A DNA stretch of 64,000 nt from contig JAJFPB010000002.1 in NCBI GenBank assembly GCA_020881915.1, forward strand, positions 3,968,001 through 4,032,000. Direction: 5' to 3'. A program made the translations under genes and the position numbers. Shown piece by piece: positions 1-11,914 of this stretch (positions are counted from its first letter, which is position 1; every line of letters starts with the position of its first letter). The notes beneath the pieces are model-generated. The model worked only from the letters and a program-made list of their open reading frames with translations. It was not told the DNA's origin and did no database searches. The stretch comes from Paramyrothecium sp. XJ0827. Taxonomy: Eukaryota; Ascomycota; Sordariomycetes; Hypocreales; Stachybotryaceae.

Positions 1-837
1 CTGGAGGGCTGGTCGGCGTGCTGGGGGTAGCTGTACGGCTCACGAGTCGAGTGCTACAAGGTTGAAAGAAAAAAACTGATGTCAGGCACCGTGCGCAAAT
101 TGATAGCTGGGGGAGAAGGAGGAAGGGGGTCGTGAAAGGGTGATGGGAATTGATGATGGCAAGGTTGGTTGAAAATTTTTGGGCAATGAGGACATTGTTG
201 GGTTCGTTAAGGTGGTTTTTTAGGTATTCGGGAGGGAACTCAAGTTCTAGGGGCGAGTCAAGGGAAAAGAAGTGGACTGCCTGCTTACCTTTGGCGTAGT
301 GGCGGCGTGGGACGCGCCGTGCCAGGAGTCTGAGACGCGGCGCTCCTTTGTGGTATCAGTGGTAGGATCGTAGAAGCTGCCGACGGCTGGCTTTTCGCGC
401 GATCGGTGGGTTTCCGAGGCGGACGACGACGCCGACGGAGGAGGGTAGTAGCCCGAGGGAGGGTGAAGGGGCGAGACTGGGTGAGGAGCCTGGTGATGGC
501 TGACGGCCGACGACGAAGCGATGCCCGGCGGTGGCAGCGTCGGGGCCACTGGACCGCCTGGCGGACCGGACGCCGACGAGGACGACATGTACGAGCCCGG
601 GTTGTGCAGCGGCTGGCGCGGCGGCGGCGATTGATGGGATGTCGAATTGGCGTTGCGGTTTGGGGAGTTGAAGGGAGGAGGATGATGGAACTCGGATTGT
701 GTGGGCGAGCGCAGATTGAAGGTGGAGTGTCGGTGCGCGCTCCCTGCCGTCATGACATCGCGCCGGTGGTGTCTGTCGCGGTCGTCCTCTTCGCCGCCCG
801 GGCGCTGCAGCACCGTGGAGCGGAATTTGTTATCCAT
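1..837 (-). CDS. INO80: INO80-type chromatin-remodelling ATPase, N-terminal part only
   Basis: Only the 5' end of the gene is present; the catalytic part lies beyond the left edge. Exon 1 is 837..289 (183 codons), a GTAAGC donor follows, and exon 2 starts at 53 after a pyrimidine-rich stretch ending TTGTAG with a CTGAC branch candidate; the 235-bp intron is in phase 0. The visible protein is Pro/Ser/His-rich and disordered, with blocks such as FNLRSPTQSEFHHPPPF, SGYYPPPS, GSFYDPTTDTT and, after splicing, REPYSYP. I recall these blocks from the N-termini of INO80 proteins in Fusarium and relatives; no ATPase motif is visible, so the name rests on this recall. INO80 slides and edits nucleosomes in transcription and DNA repair. 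Any other long Pro-rich nuclear protein is the alternative. Confidence 0.6.
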
Positions 838-2608
838 GGCCTGTTTCGCAGACGATGGAAAACGGCAACAGAGACTCGAAAAGGCCGCTGCGAAGCGTCG
901 CGAGAGGGGGGGGTGAGGCTTAGGAAGGTCGGGGGATTTGGTGAGCGTCGGAATTAAGCCGGCAACCCCATGTGCACGCGTGTATGTGACCGTTCGTCAA
1001 GCTTGAAAATAGTGTGTATGTATGGGAATCCGAGGAAAACGAACTTGTTGCTCGAGGAGGGGGGCAGAATGTACAAAAGAGAAGAGCAAATCAGTGGGTT
1101 TGGCTACGCGGAAAAGTCGTGCTGGGAAGGGGAAACGGAAGCCCACGAAGGGGTGCTGTTGGTTAGGTGGGAAGACGAGACAGGCGGGCGACGCAGTTGG
1201 ACTGGACACTGGTCAAAGACGGATGGGCACGTTTGGCGTTGGTGATATGAGGCGAGGCCCACCAAAGCCGGGGGGGCGGTTGAGTGTCGAACGGCAACGG
1301 GCGAAATGGGCAAGCCAAGAGAAGATGGGATAAGGAGGGGAAGGGATCTCGCGCGGGCTGGATGGATGATTGATTGATCGATTGATGATGGGGGTCGAAG
1401 CTTCCAGCAGCCGACGTTTTGTGCGGTGGCCTCTTTTTTTTTTTCCCTGCCAGGAAAAGGAGCTGGAGCTGGAGGCCGGATCACCCGCGACCATCCATCA
1501 GTGTCCAGACGTCGCAAGCAAAAGCCCTCTCTCCCATGCCTTTCGTCGGTTCGCCCTCAGTCGAGATCGGATCTCTCCACGGGCGATTGGCTGGCTGGTA
1601 CGGGGGTGGAGGGTGCCCGGTGGGTCGGTCCTGCGTTAGGGAGCTAAGACATGGCACTAGCGGGGAGATAGCCTCGAGGTTCTTGGGTTCTGCAGCTGCA
1701 CAAGTCCGCGCGCCTAGCGGGTCTCGGGGGTACCTTGACACCATCAAAACCCGCCTCGCTGTGCTGTTGTCGGTTTTCTGAGATAGCCTCACAATCTGCT
1801 CCGGCTTTTCCCAACAAGACTCCATCAACCCTTCCAAGGCACTAATTTAGGGATTTGAAGCATTCATTTCGAGTGTTAGAATGCAGTATTTGAGCTCCAA
1901 ACCCATATCCGTAGGCGTTTTGTCCCGTCTGCGAAACATTCTGGCCTTGACTTTCTTGAGCACCTGCTCGCGTCCGTTCCCATATTTGCTTTTTCGAAAT
2001 TGATGAAGAGGGTGCATCACGATCCAGGGTTTTGGCGTAGGCCTTCAGTGAAGTTACTTTGTGCTACGGTGAGGCAACCTAAAAGCGCCCTCACATCTAT
2101 TTCATCAGTCGGACATATCATGGTCGCATGGCATCTGTGTCCTACAGAGGTCATTTTTTACGTGGTTGCCAGTGGTGGACACTTTCTCCCGAACCCTCAA
2201 ATTGTCAATGGCTGATTGCTGAATCGTGATGGCCTCGAGGGTGGTGAAGAAATTGGGTCACGTGATCCCGCTACGACTCCACCCAAATTGTGGACAGAAA
2301 ACACCGCAGCCTGCTGACCACCTGTTGCAGGGAATTTTACGGCACTCGTCGAGGAGATAAGGCAATGTGGTATTTTCTTCTTCATTTCGCAGTATATTAG
2401 ATATTTGTTTGTTTTCGATTTGCCTATTTATTTTTCTCTTCGGCGTCTACTTCAGAGAGAGAAAGTCTAGCCGTTTTCTATTTTCGGTCTAGAAGGTCTA
2501 GAAGGTGATTAGTGGTTAAGAGTGCGAAGGGTCATATTGCAGGCCCTCTTTTCTGGTCACCCACTGGTTCGCCCATCACAGCCCCGAATGCACATTTCCA
2601 GCCTCCTC
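838..2608. other. Intergenic: INO80 promoter/leader and GNAT 3' side
   Basis: No convincing gene. Short frames on both strands lack codon bias and homology I recognise. The first kilobase is rich in GA/GT purine runs on the plus strand, i.e. CT-rich in the direction of the INO80 gene, typical of a long fungal 5' leader. A perfect TCACGTGA octamer lies at 2258-2265. Confidence 0.6.
2258..2265. promoter_or_regulatory. TCACGTGA palindromic E-box
   Basis: A perfect TCACGTGA octamer between the INO80-type gene and the GNAT gene. CACGTG cores are bound by bHLH factors (Cbf1/Pho4 type) in fungi; use at this site is inference. It is one of four copies in the window. Confidence 0.35.
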
Positions 2609-3424
2609 TTAAGCAGAGTTTGATGGTTCACGAATAAAACACTTCTCGACCTCGATGACACCTGCGTATTGGTCCACGAGGCCCTCGTTTCCCGTGATTC
2701 CAAGGCTCTTCTCGTGGTCGACCAAGCGTTTCGCCCAGTACCCGTTGTCGATGGTCCAAACGCCAAGTTCCTGAAAGCCAAGCTTGGCATACAGCTCTTG
2801 TGATTCAGCTGACGATACAATCCAGCAGGGGATGCGTTCTGTTTCACTCCTCGCAAGGACTTCTTTCAGCAGTTTCGAGCCCAAGCCTTGTCTTTGCCAG
2901 TCCGAATGGATCATCAAATGCCTTATGCCTATCGCCAACTTAGTACGTGTGCAGCAAGCCATTGTTTCAAATGAACGTAGCATTTGGGGTCCTATCTTAC
3001 TGAGGTGTCTTCGGCCTTGCAAGGCTTGCTGTTCACAGGCATCCATCTCGTCCGTGCGAGCCTGCAATCCCTGCCATATTTCTTCCAGATGCGGCTTTCG
3101 TGCCCAGGGTGAGGGTGCCGCGGGCGTCGTTGTTGCTTGGTGCAGTGTGCCAACGTCCTTGTTCTGCTGCTCCTCTTGGCTGTCTGATGCATCTTCAATC
3201 TGGTAGCGAACGAAACCAACGACTCCACTGTCGGGATGCTCAGCCACCAAGAAGGTGGTGGCTGCATTTTGGAGGGCCGCTCCCACTGCGGCCTGGAATG
3301 CCTCCTGCAGATCCATCGCAAACAGCGTCCTATAGAAGTCGTTGAGAGGGGTCAGGGCACTGTAGTGAGCACTAGCGATAGCAGGCACATCGGCTGCCTC
3401 AGCCGGGCGGATTTTGAACGCCAT
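2609..3424 (-). CDS. GNAT-family N-acetyltransferase
   Basis: A 271-residue single-exon protein. GNAT enzymes move an acetyl group from acetyl-CoA to an amine; the substrate here is unknown. The N-terminus (FKIRPAEAADVPAIASAHYSA) is the usual beta1-alpha1 start of the fold. The acetyl-CoA pyrophosphate loop (Q/RxxGxG/A) appears as QRQGLGSKLL near residues 177-186, preceded by the beta4 strand GIRHLMIHSD and followed by SSAESQELYAKLGF near 204-217, the classical motif B region. A hydrophilic insert of about 70 residues (80-150) separates the halves. The frame is open for 24 codons upstream, but the Met at 3424 sits directly before the conserved start of the domain, so I chose it. No signal peptide, so probably cytosolic or nuclear. 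Confidence 0.85.
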   Translation of the reverse strand: MAFKIRPAEAADVPAIASAHYSALTPLNDFYRTLFAMDLQEAFQAAVGAALQNAATTFLVAEHPDSGVVGFVRYQIEDASDSQEEQQNKDVGTLHQATTTPAAPSPWARKPHLEEIWQGLQARTDEMDACEQQALQGRRHLSKIGPQMLRSFETMACCTRTKLAIGIRHLMIHSDWQRQGLGSKLLKEVLARSETERIPCWIVSSAESQELYAKLGFQELGVWTIDNGYWAKRLVDHEKSLGITGNEGLVDQYAGVIEVEKCFIREPSNSA

Positions 3425-5682
3425 TGAGTTTGATCCTCGATGGAGTCGTGAACCAAGTTTATGGTGCGTTTCTTTACGATTCAGCATCACAGCCAAGACA
3501 AGCGACTAAATACTTTGTTTTTCACCAGCGATTCAGAGCTCGCGACAAATGTCCTTGCCAAAGCGGGATAGTTTACGCTAGTCGTTAAAGCTGTTGAGTC
3601 ACCGGCGGACATGGACGTGGCTCGCAACTCCATATGAAATAGCCGTGATAGCCGTTGTTTGTCTATCGTGAGAGAGCCACAACAACTACCTACCGTTCTC
3701 GACTGCTCGTTGAGGGGGGGGCCACAGCCTCATGTAACGTGGCGGTGTGTCATTTTTTCGGTGTGATGCGCATTAAACACAGCATGCGATGCGGCACGGT
3801 TCAAAGATAGCACCCACGCGCATGGCGCAAATGGTCGAGAAAACGGAGGCTCGATAGGAAACCACGTGCAGAACAGCCGTAGAGGGAAATGGCCGCCGCA
3901 TCCTCTCAGTGCGGATGGTAATCAGGCGAGGACAATCTCGTTGCCTTGGCCAATGACCACGGGCCAACGTCACAACGGGGGCTAACTTGAGAAGAGTGAT
4001 GAAAGTGCTCCGCCCCAGAAACACCCCCGGTCTGATCGCGTTAGCCAAAAGAGGAGCATGATGTTTTGGAGCACCCTCCTAGACAGTTTGGCACATTTAC
4101 TGCCCCACGATAGCGGGCCTGTGCCTCATCAGCACATTGAGCAGTTGGCATCTAGCCAGCCGCTCCCAGTAATCGTCCAATCGATTAAAGCCCGCGATGC
4201 GCAGTTGAGCCTCCAGGCGACACAGTGGTTGTGTACCGAGGACACCTGCGCGGCCAGCCACGGCTCGATAGTGCATGCATGCGCGCGGAGTTGTCACTCT
4301 CATGCTCCGGGCGTTGCTGGCCCATCCCATGGGGCTGACCACTGAAGGCAGGCCCGCTCAAGCTCAAGCACGAGGGGCTCGAACAGTGCTCCAACAGTAG
4401 TCCTCCTCATTCCTGTCAAAACGGTTCGACGGCCCCGTATTGCATGTGTGGTTACGTATGTGCCTTGGCCACCTACCGATGGGAACCGGGCACGGAAACG
4501 GTTCGTTGGCAGGATCGGGATGGGGGGGGGCCAAGCTTTCGGTCTAGAGATGCAAGATCATGGGGTGACGACGCCCGGACGACTCGAGAATGGATGGATG
4601 CGACCACTGCCAGAAGCGTGCTTTTAGCTGGATGCACTGTAGCAATTTTTCCGTCGAAGGGCCGGGGAACCATAACCATAACCATAACCGTCCCAGGCAT
4701 TAGGTCATTCTAGCCAGGTCCCCGGGCCTTGCGTAACCCTACTTGCGGTTTTTTGAGCGAGTGGGACAGGCTGAAAAGGGCTTGTCGGGTCAAATCCTAC
4801 AGTGAGAGCTATCCATAGTGTGTGTGATGTCAAGAGGGGGCGCTCAAGATGTTGTCAGATAACGGGACGGTTTGCATTTTCGTCCTCCCCCCTCCTTCCC
4901 CAAAGCCCACTGTGGCAGCGCACATGCATGGCGAACCAACACTATCTCACCTTAAAACTGCGGTCTGGTTACGGAAAAAGAGACACGGGAAGGGGGGCAG
5001 ATGCAGAGTCTTGTCTGAGAGGTATCAGCCTTATCTGAGTCAGCCACCAAGGAACGACAAGACGGATCGCCACGCAAAGGAAGAGGAAAAAGATCTGGAG
5101 ACTGGCCCAAAGCAGGAGTGTGCCCAGTGCGCGTTGTCTGAAGAAGTGAGTCGGGCCTGGGACGCCTGGTTGTGCCTATACATGCGCGCGCCATTGTGAC
5201 CCGGATTGCATGAATGTCACAGGTACTTACTTGCCCACCTATTTTTGGCCCGGCGATGGGGACTTGGGTGTGTGGCAAATCAGAGCAAGCCAATTGCTGC
5301 TCCGCCCCGAGCTGCAACTGGTGCTTTCCCGCTCCAGGGGGAAGCCACTACGCTACAGGGGGTGCTGGGGGGTGCTGGGGGGAGGTGCAGGGGGCAGGCA
5401 TGCCTCACAGGTGCCTTCCTCTGCAATTTCGCTGGCCCCTGGCCCGGCCCACTCTTTCGCGTCGACTGCGTGCTCTTGCTGTCTGCAGAGCGCTGCTCGA
5501 GCAATGGACTAAAAGCAGTCCCAGACACCAAGGCACACGCCGTTGCTCCTCCTCTCAAGACTCTGCCCACCCCCGTTCGTTAAGAAAACCGGCTCCCCAA
5601 CGGGCATCCCCATGATCCAGAGCTTCATTGCGGTCGTGGCGGCTCAGGTGAACGTCTGCGCCCAGTCGGCCCCGAGGTCTTC
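3425..5682. other. Intergenic, no gene seen
   Basis: Frames here are short and overlapping without recognisable domains. There are G-rich runs (3714-3721, 4522-4530) and a small tandem CCATAA repeat at 4671-4690. The right-hand part serves as promoter and leader of the DUF3405 gene. Confidence 0.5.
4671..4690 (+). repeat. Short CCATAA tandem repeat
   Basis: About three copies of CCATAA in a row. It is not the fungal telomere unit (CCCTAA). No function is suggested. Confidence 0.6.
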
Positions 5683-7664
5683 ATGAGGAGTCTCAACGTT
5701 CAGCAATGGAGGCCACTCCACCGCCCATCCTCAATCCCTATCCGGAGCATCGCCCTGACGGTCGCCCTCTGGTACATTGTCGGCACCATTCTCCACGCCG
5801 CCCAGCGCTCTAGCTGGCTCACGAGCACTTGGTTCACCGTCTCCTCCGAAGAGCCTCCCAAGCGCATGCCAATTGCCACGCCGTTGAAGCCTCTGCCTGA
5901 GCGCGTGCCCTGCTACGGAGCGAGGGGCTTGTTGCTAACGGAGAGTCCCGACGATGAGCTGCAGTATGGTCAACTCAACACCAGTAAGCCCAATCGATGG
6001 ATTCACGCTGCCCTCGAGCCTCGCTTTCTGACCTTTCGTCTCTAGCCAACTACCCCACCCCTTTTTCGGGCTCTCAGCGCGAACTTGGTATCGATCTCAC
6101 GTGGATGACAGCCGATGGCCGGTACGGCCCCTATGGCCTGGGGGAGGAAAAGTCGACGTATAACCGTAGCCTTGTGGATTGGGACAACGTTGATTGGGGC
6201 AAGCTTCAGGACGCGTGCTTCGACAGAAATAGGCACCGCTTCCCCTTCCCCGCGCCCTCGGTCAGAATCGCCGACGACGTCAGGTACACCCTGCGGGAGC
6301 GCACCCGAATTCATCCGACCCCGTCATGGGACGCCTTTGACAACACCAGACGAACAGCCCTGGTTCTGCGGGCGTACGAGGGCTTCAAGTACACGTCGGA
6401 GGATCTGTGGAACATCCGCTCAATCATCACAGAAGCCGCGCTCAAGTCGGGCGGCGAATATGCCGTGGTGCTACTGGTCAACATTCGGAGGAACCACCGC
6501 AACATTTACGAGTCACAAGAGAAGTACGACCAAGCCCTGGAGCAGCTCGACCTCCCAGCCGAGCTGCGGTCCATTGCGGTACTTTGGGACGACGATCTGT
6601 TGGAATCTTGGTACCCCAAAGTGAAGCAGCACACGTAAGTTTCCCCCGCCTCACTGATTTTCTTCCGCTCTTGAATGGACTGGGGGTGCTGACTGCTCAC
6701 AAATAGCACCAAATATCAAGCCAATCAGCCGTTGCAGCTGTTTGCCCTTCATTACCCCGAGTTTGACCATTACTGGCAGATTGAGATGGACCAGCGCTTC
6801 CTCGGCGACGTGGGCGAATACCTCGACGCCGTGTCAGCTTTCGCGCGCTACGAGCCACGGAAGCAGGCCTTGGAGCGCGCATCCTTCCTCTACAGCGACG
6901 CCGTTCATGGCTCGTATGCCAACTTTACACGAGAGGTTGACGCCGCGAACCGCGGCAAGTCCCGCGCCTGGGGTCCCATCCGCATTCTCGATTTCATGCC
7001 CATTGGACCCGAACCGCCCATTGCCAACCCGGAGGACGACGATTATTGGTGGGGGGTTGGGGAAGACGCCGATGTCATTGTCACCAGCTTCTGCGCCGAC
7101 GTGCTCACGTCCAAGTGGGCGTGGCAGCGCTACATCAAGGGCTTCCGCGAGGGTTACTTTACACCACGGTGGTGCTGCCCACCGGCCATTATGCGCGGTA
7201 GCCGCACCTTGCTACTGACTGTGCACGAAGCCCAGCTCGAGCATGGCTACAGCGTACCCAGCGAGGCTGTCTTCCCCAGCTTTGCGCTGTGGCATGGTCT
7301 GAAGCTCAGTTTTCCCCCGCAACCCGCCTACATGTCCCCCGTGCGCGACAGCCACAACGACGAGACGTCCCGGCTCTCTTCGGAGTGGGAGGACAAAGAC
7401 CACCTGCCGTGGTTCGGTCACAACCCGGCCGACTCGCTCGACGGCACCGGTCACGCGAATCCATCGAGCTTAGCCAATCGAGGTCTAACGTGGTGGTGGA
7501 CCAGCACGTACACGCGCTCCGTCATGGACGTCTGGCTGAACAACGGCCTCATCGGCGAGGACGTGCCCGACATGCTGGCCGTCGAGGATGGCGTCATCTA
7601 CGCGCCCAACATGGCCATGCATCCTGTCAAGACTCAGGCTGGTCCAACATTGAATAAGCAATAG
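5683..7664 (+). CDS. DUF3405 family type II membrane protein
   Basis: Three exons (5683..5983, 6046..6634, 6707..7664) give 615 residues; both introns have GTAAGY donors and the joins keep the frame. A short basic N-terminus is followed by one hydrophobic helix at about residues 20-38 and then a long hydrophilic domain, the layout of a type II Golgi/ER protein. Blocks such as FALHYPEFDHYWQIEMDQRF, the DVIVTSFCADV segment and GLTWWW with a C-terminal NNGLIGEDVPDM are those I know from the fungal DUF3405 family. The family has no assigned reaction; the YPEFDHYWQIEMD block with its acidic residues resembles the metal-binding region of glycosyltransferases, so a lumenal sugar-transfer role is plausible inference. 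The first Met precedes the membrane helix by about 19 residues, supporting this start. Confidence 0.85.
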
Positions 7665-9939
7665 TTGGGAACCGACCCTCCTCGACGCCTCCTCCGACTC
7701 TAATCAACAATCATTCTATACCAACACGGGTTAACGACGACAAACTACGGGTTTTGCGGGAAAGTGGGATTTTGTGTTTTTTCTTGCAGCTGGGCTCGCC
7801 ATTGTGTCTTTTTCGGAAAAGGTTGCTACAGCATTCCAACATACCCCCTACTGTTTTGCGGTTTTTTGGTTTTTTTGTTTTTACTCTGGTCTCTTTCTCG
7901 ACATCTGTCTACTCCTGTTCGATCTCATAGAAATGTGTGCATACAGGGAACAGGGAACCCAACGGCATTATCACCAGGCGCCACGGATATGTGTATTTGG
8001 TACACGTTTGTTATTGTTGTGTTTTAGGCGGTTGAACGGAGGGGGGGGGATTTGTCGATGGATTCTCATGCAAAACGTCCTCTGACGGGTTATTTAATCT
8101 GTTGGTTGTTCAAACAAGAGAGGGACGAGTTGCTGTACGACCGTTGGTTGTTCGAATTTGGGGGGGTTCTGATAACGGTACATAACTGGTAATTCGTCAA
8201 TAGTAGTAAATACCCAATAAAGAGACACATAACTCTCTCAATATCAGGTTCCACTGCTCGCGTGCTCAAGTCTGCTGCGCCATGATCATGGTGGCGATGG
8301 TGGTGATGCAAGCCGTCTTTGACAGGCCGGCCGGCTCAACAGCGGGACGAGGGTATCGTGATACCCGGAGACGTGCCTGAGCTAACTACACTAGGTAGGT
8401 GGATAGGCAGGCAACTTCTGCGCCGCAAAGAGTCATTACGAAGTTTTCTGGGGGCCCTCTTTCGCCCATTGGAAACGGAATCGCGGGTCAACTTGGGATC
8501 GGGGGGGGGCGTGTGCCCTGCGTCCTCTGCGAAACGGAATTTTTCCCACTGATTTGGGGCCGAGACCATCGAGCTAGCCGTTGTGGTGACCGCACGCATC
8601 GGCCAATGAGGCGGGCGTTGGCCCGACGAGGGCCGCCGTACGACAGGGCGGGCTGCAACGGCTCCCCTCCCCTAACCTTTGCTGCTCTGAGGTCTTCTGC
8701 TGAGGAGATTCGCTGCCTTTGTGGAATCTTGGGTGTCCACTGCATCAGATGTCGTATCTACGTGCTTCTCTCTCAGGAGAGCAGTCTCGCGTGTATCCTC
8801 ATTTGGTGCGAACTGCCAAAGGGCGCTATGCATGATAATATCCGTGTCTTTCCCCAGTCACGAGAGCACTACACTCTTTCTGGGCGGGCGCACAACCAAC
8901 ATCACCACCACCACCAACCACCACCACCACCCCCCTGGTTCGAACGGTAGGACGCGTAGCCTGCATACATTAAAGCCCAGGCACGGGGCGACACACCCCT
9001 TTCGCGTCCTTGCAGGTGAACCGGGGGAGGGGAGGGGGGGCCGGCCGAGGAAATCGAGTATGTACCCCCGAAAGATTGAAAAAAAGGGAAGAAAGACGAT
9101 CTAGAATCTCTCTAGCGGCGGGGGGGGAGGCAAGCAAGCGAGAAAACCAGCCAGGGGCACAGTCCATGAAAGGGTGAGGTGTAGAACGTGTGAAGCCAGG
9201 GCCTCGTAAAGTGTGTGCAGGTATCGCGGAAAGGGTCAGTCATATCACGAAAACAAGAGGCAGTTTAGATTCTACTGCCTTTCTTCCTCGCTGTCCTCTC
9301 CTCTCCTTCTGCTCTCTCCTGATATCACACTTTCGGCCGGCACCGTTTCCTATTCAACCAAACCCGTCCCCTGGTTACATCACCGTTAGTTCTGACATAT
9401 CTGGCGGAGAGGGGGATTTTGAGCCCTGTACGTCAGGGTCGGTAGGCGAGATTGCCCCTTGGTAACGCTAACAGGGAAGGCAGAGGCATGTCGAAGCGAT
9501 AGTGCAGCGCTTAGGCGTGTCCGGGGAAACGTGGGAATCATCTCGTTCAAAAGGACAAGAAAAAGAATCATATAAAAAGTACTACCAGAAGTCTATCCCA
9601 TCTGACTCATAAAAACCTCGGCCGATAAATGCCATGCATGCCGCTTTTCTTTCTAAAAGGGGGGTATCCACGGCTTCGTTTCAATCTACGGCTTGCGTTC
9701 CCTTTTTCTTGGCTGCGGCATCCTCAAAAATTCGCAAGCACGTCTTTCTTTCCACTGCTGGAAACGTTGCCGTCGCGTGTTGCCGCTTCGTAAAGCCGCC
9801 CCCGAGGTAAAAAGCCCTCAGTGTCCCTTCTCCGCCCTGTCCCATCATGCATGCCATTGCCAGAATTCGTCGTCACGTCTATATGGGGTTTCGTCGTCTT
9901 TGCCTCCTCTTCTTCTCCTCTCATGCTCCAGCGCGTCGC
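7665..9939. other. Convergent intergenic region
   Basis: Lies between the 3' ends of the DUF3405 and ARB1 genes. T-rich just after 7760 (probable 3' UTR), with many homopolymer G runs and a CAC-rich microsatellite at 8896-8932. No supported gene; the frames carry low-complexity His/Pro translations of the CAC repeat. Confidence 0.5.
8896..8932 (+). repeat. CAC-rich microsatellite
   Basis: An imperfect run of CAC/CAA triplets followed by a C tract. It is intergenic and yields a spurious poly-His/Pro frame. Confidence 0.7.
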
Positions 9940-11914
9940 TTAGACGGCACCGGCCGCAATCATCTTCTTGCGGAGGTAGTTCTTGTACGCTCCGATCGTG
10001 CCGTCCCACGTTGAGATGGACTTGTTCTCGCACACGAGAATCTGCTTGGCAATCTTGTCCAGCAGTCTATACACAGGTTAGCAAGCGCGCGTATACTCCC
10101 GGGGAATGCATGTGAGACGTACCTGAAGTCGTGGGAAACGACGATAACACCACCACTGAAGGCGTTGATGGCGTCTGCCAGACTGTCGATGGTGGGGATG
10201 TCGAGACCGTTGGTAGGCTCGTCCAGCAACAGCATGTTGGGGCTGTCAATGGCCAGCAGCGCGAAGACGATACGGCTCTTCTGACCCTCGGACAGAGTGC
10301 CCATCAGCGCGGTCTGGGCCTCACCGGTAAGGCCGTAGCGACCCAGCTGCTGACGCCAGTACTGGTAGTCCTGAGACTTCTCCCTGTACTTCTCGCGCAC
10401 AAAGTCCAGCGCGGACTTGGTGAGGTCAAGCTGCTCAGCACTGTGCTGGGAGTACAGGCCGAGCTTCAAGTGGGTGTGACGAGTGACAACACCACCAGTG
10501 GGGGACAGCTTGCCGGTCATCAGGCGCAGCAGGGTAGACTTGCCGACACCGTTGGGGCCGACCAGGGCCGTTCGGGAGTCCATGTCGAAACCAAGGTCAA
10601 CGTTGCGGTACAGGTCATCCTCGGGGTTGCCAGAGTAGGAGAAGGTGACGTTGTCGAAGGAGAGAACGGGGGGGGGAAGCTTGTCGACGTCGGCGAATCG
10701 GAAGGTGAAGACGCGATCTTGGGTGACGGGCTGGATGAAGCCGTCGGCCTCCATCTTGTCCAGGATCTTCTGGCGGGACTTGGCCTGCCTGACCAGGTTG
10801 GCGTACGTACCGGCACTGGCGATGAACTTCTTGATGTGGGTGATTTCCTCCTGCTGCTTGTGGTAGGCCTTCATCTGGTTGACCTCGTTCTCAGAGCGGG
10901 TCTTGTGGTACGAGTCGTAGTTACCACCGTAGTACTGAAGAGCCTTGTCGCGCATGTCAATCATGTTGGTGCAGACACCGTTGAGGAAATCCATGGAGTG
11001 GGAGACCAGAACCAGGGTACGCTCCCACTTCTTCATGTACTCCTCCAGCCACACGCAGGCCTCGAGATCCAAATGGGCGGTGGGGTCGTCGAGCAGCAGC
11101 AGCGAAGGCTTGACGAACAGGGCCTTGGCAAGAGCGACACGCATCCTCCAGCCACCGGACATGTCCTTGGTCTTCTTGTGGATGGTCTTCTTGTTGAAGC
11201 CAAGACCAGTCAGAATGAGCGAGGCACGGGTAGAGAAGGTGGAAGGGTCCATCTTGTCCATGTGCTGTGAAACGGTCAGCGAGGTGATCAGGCTAGGAAC
11301 GATTACGCAGTACTCACCTCGTAAAGGTCAATGAGAACCTGGCTCTCAGGTCCCTCCTCCTCGAGCAGCTTCTCGGCAAGCTTGTCGAGACGGTCGAGCT
11401 CGAGCTCGGCCTCCCTGACGACCCACTCGAGGGCGCCGAGGTCGCTGGGGGGGGCACCCTCGTTAAGCAGGTAGATGTCAAGGTGCTGGGGAATGGGATA
11501 CTCGCGGGCGGCGATAGCCTTGAGCAGGGTACTCTTACCGCAACCGTTCTCACCCAGCAGTCCGTATCGTCGACCGTAGGAAAGCTCGAGGGTGGAGTCG
11601 GTGATGAGGACACGGCCGTGGAACACCAGACTGGTGCTGGTGATCTTGACGTCCTTGCTGGTGGGGGTGGAGGCGAGGACACCGGTGGTCACACGGTCCG
11701 AGATGCCGTGCTCATCCATCTGCTCAGCGAGGCGCTTGACCTCGTCGGCCTTGTCGTCGGTCGTGGCGGGGGCATCATTCTGGATGGGGTTGCCGTGGGC
11801 GTCGAGCTCGACCTCTTCGGCCTTCTTGCCCTTGGGGACCTTGCCGGTCTTCTTGTCGACCTTGCCCTCGGCGGCCTTCTTTGCGAGTCTCTTCTCCTTG
11901 GATGCTGAAGGCAT
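9940..11914 (-). CDS. ARB1: ARB1, ABCF-type ATPase for ribosome biogenesis
   Basis: Three exons (11914..11318, 11264..10123, 10066..9940) give 621 residues, close to yeast Arb1 (610). It has no membrane segments and two ABC domains in tandem. Domain 1 shows Walker [10 protein letters not shown] (121-129), signature MSGGW (234-238) and the Arb1/GCN20-type Walker [13 protein letters not shown] (254-265). Domain 2 shows GPNGVGKST (435-443), signature LSEGQ (523-527) and [11 protein letters not shown]. The Lys-rich N-terminus ([20 protein letters not shown]) is typical. Arb1 shuttles between nucleus and cytoplasm and promotes 40S and 60S maturation. The start is the Met before [12 protein letters not shown]; the longer upstream frame is 5' leader. 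The last intron splits the codon of an Arg in the 'SHDFR-LLD' block. Confidence 0.96.

Noticed and set aside
4671..4690. Telomere-like repeat
   Set aside because: Unit is CCATAA, not CCCTAA, and only three copies.
8930..8950. tRNA-like GGTTCGAA motif
   Set aside because: The surrounding bases cannot form a T stem or acceptor stem, so it is not a tRNA.
10131..11270. 379-codon plus-strand frame opposite ARB1
   Set aside because: Antisense shadow of a strongly conserved ABC ATPase; Val/Leu/Gly-rich translation typical of reversed GC-rich codons.
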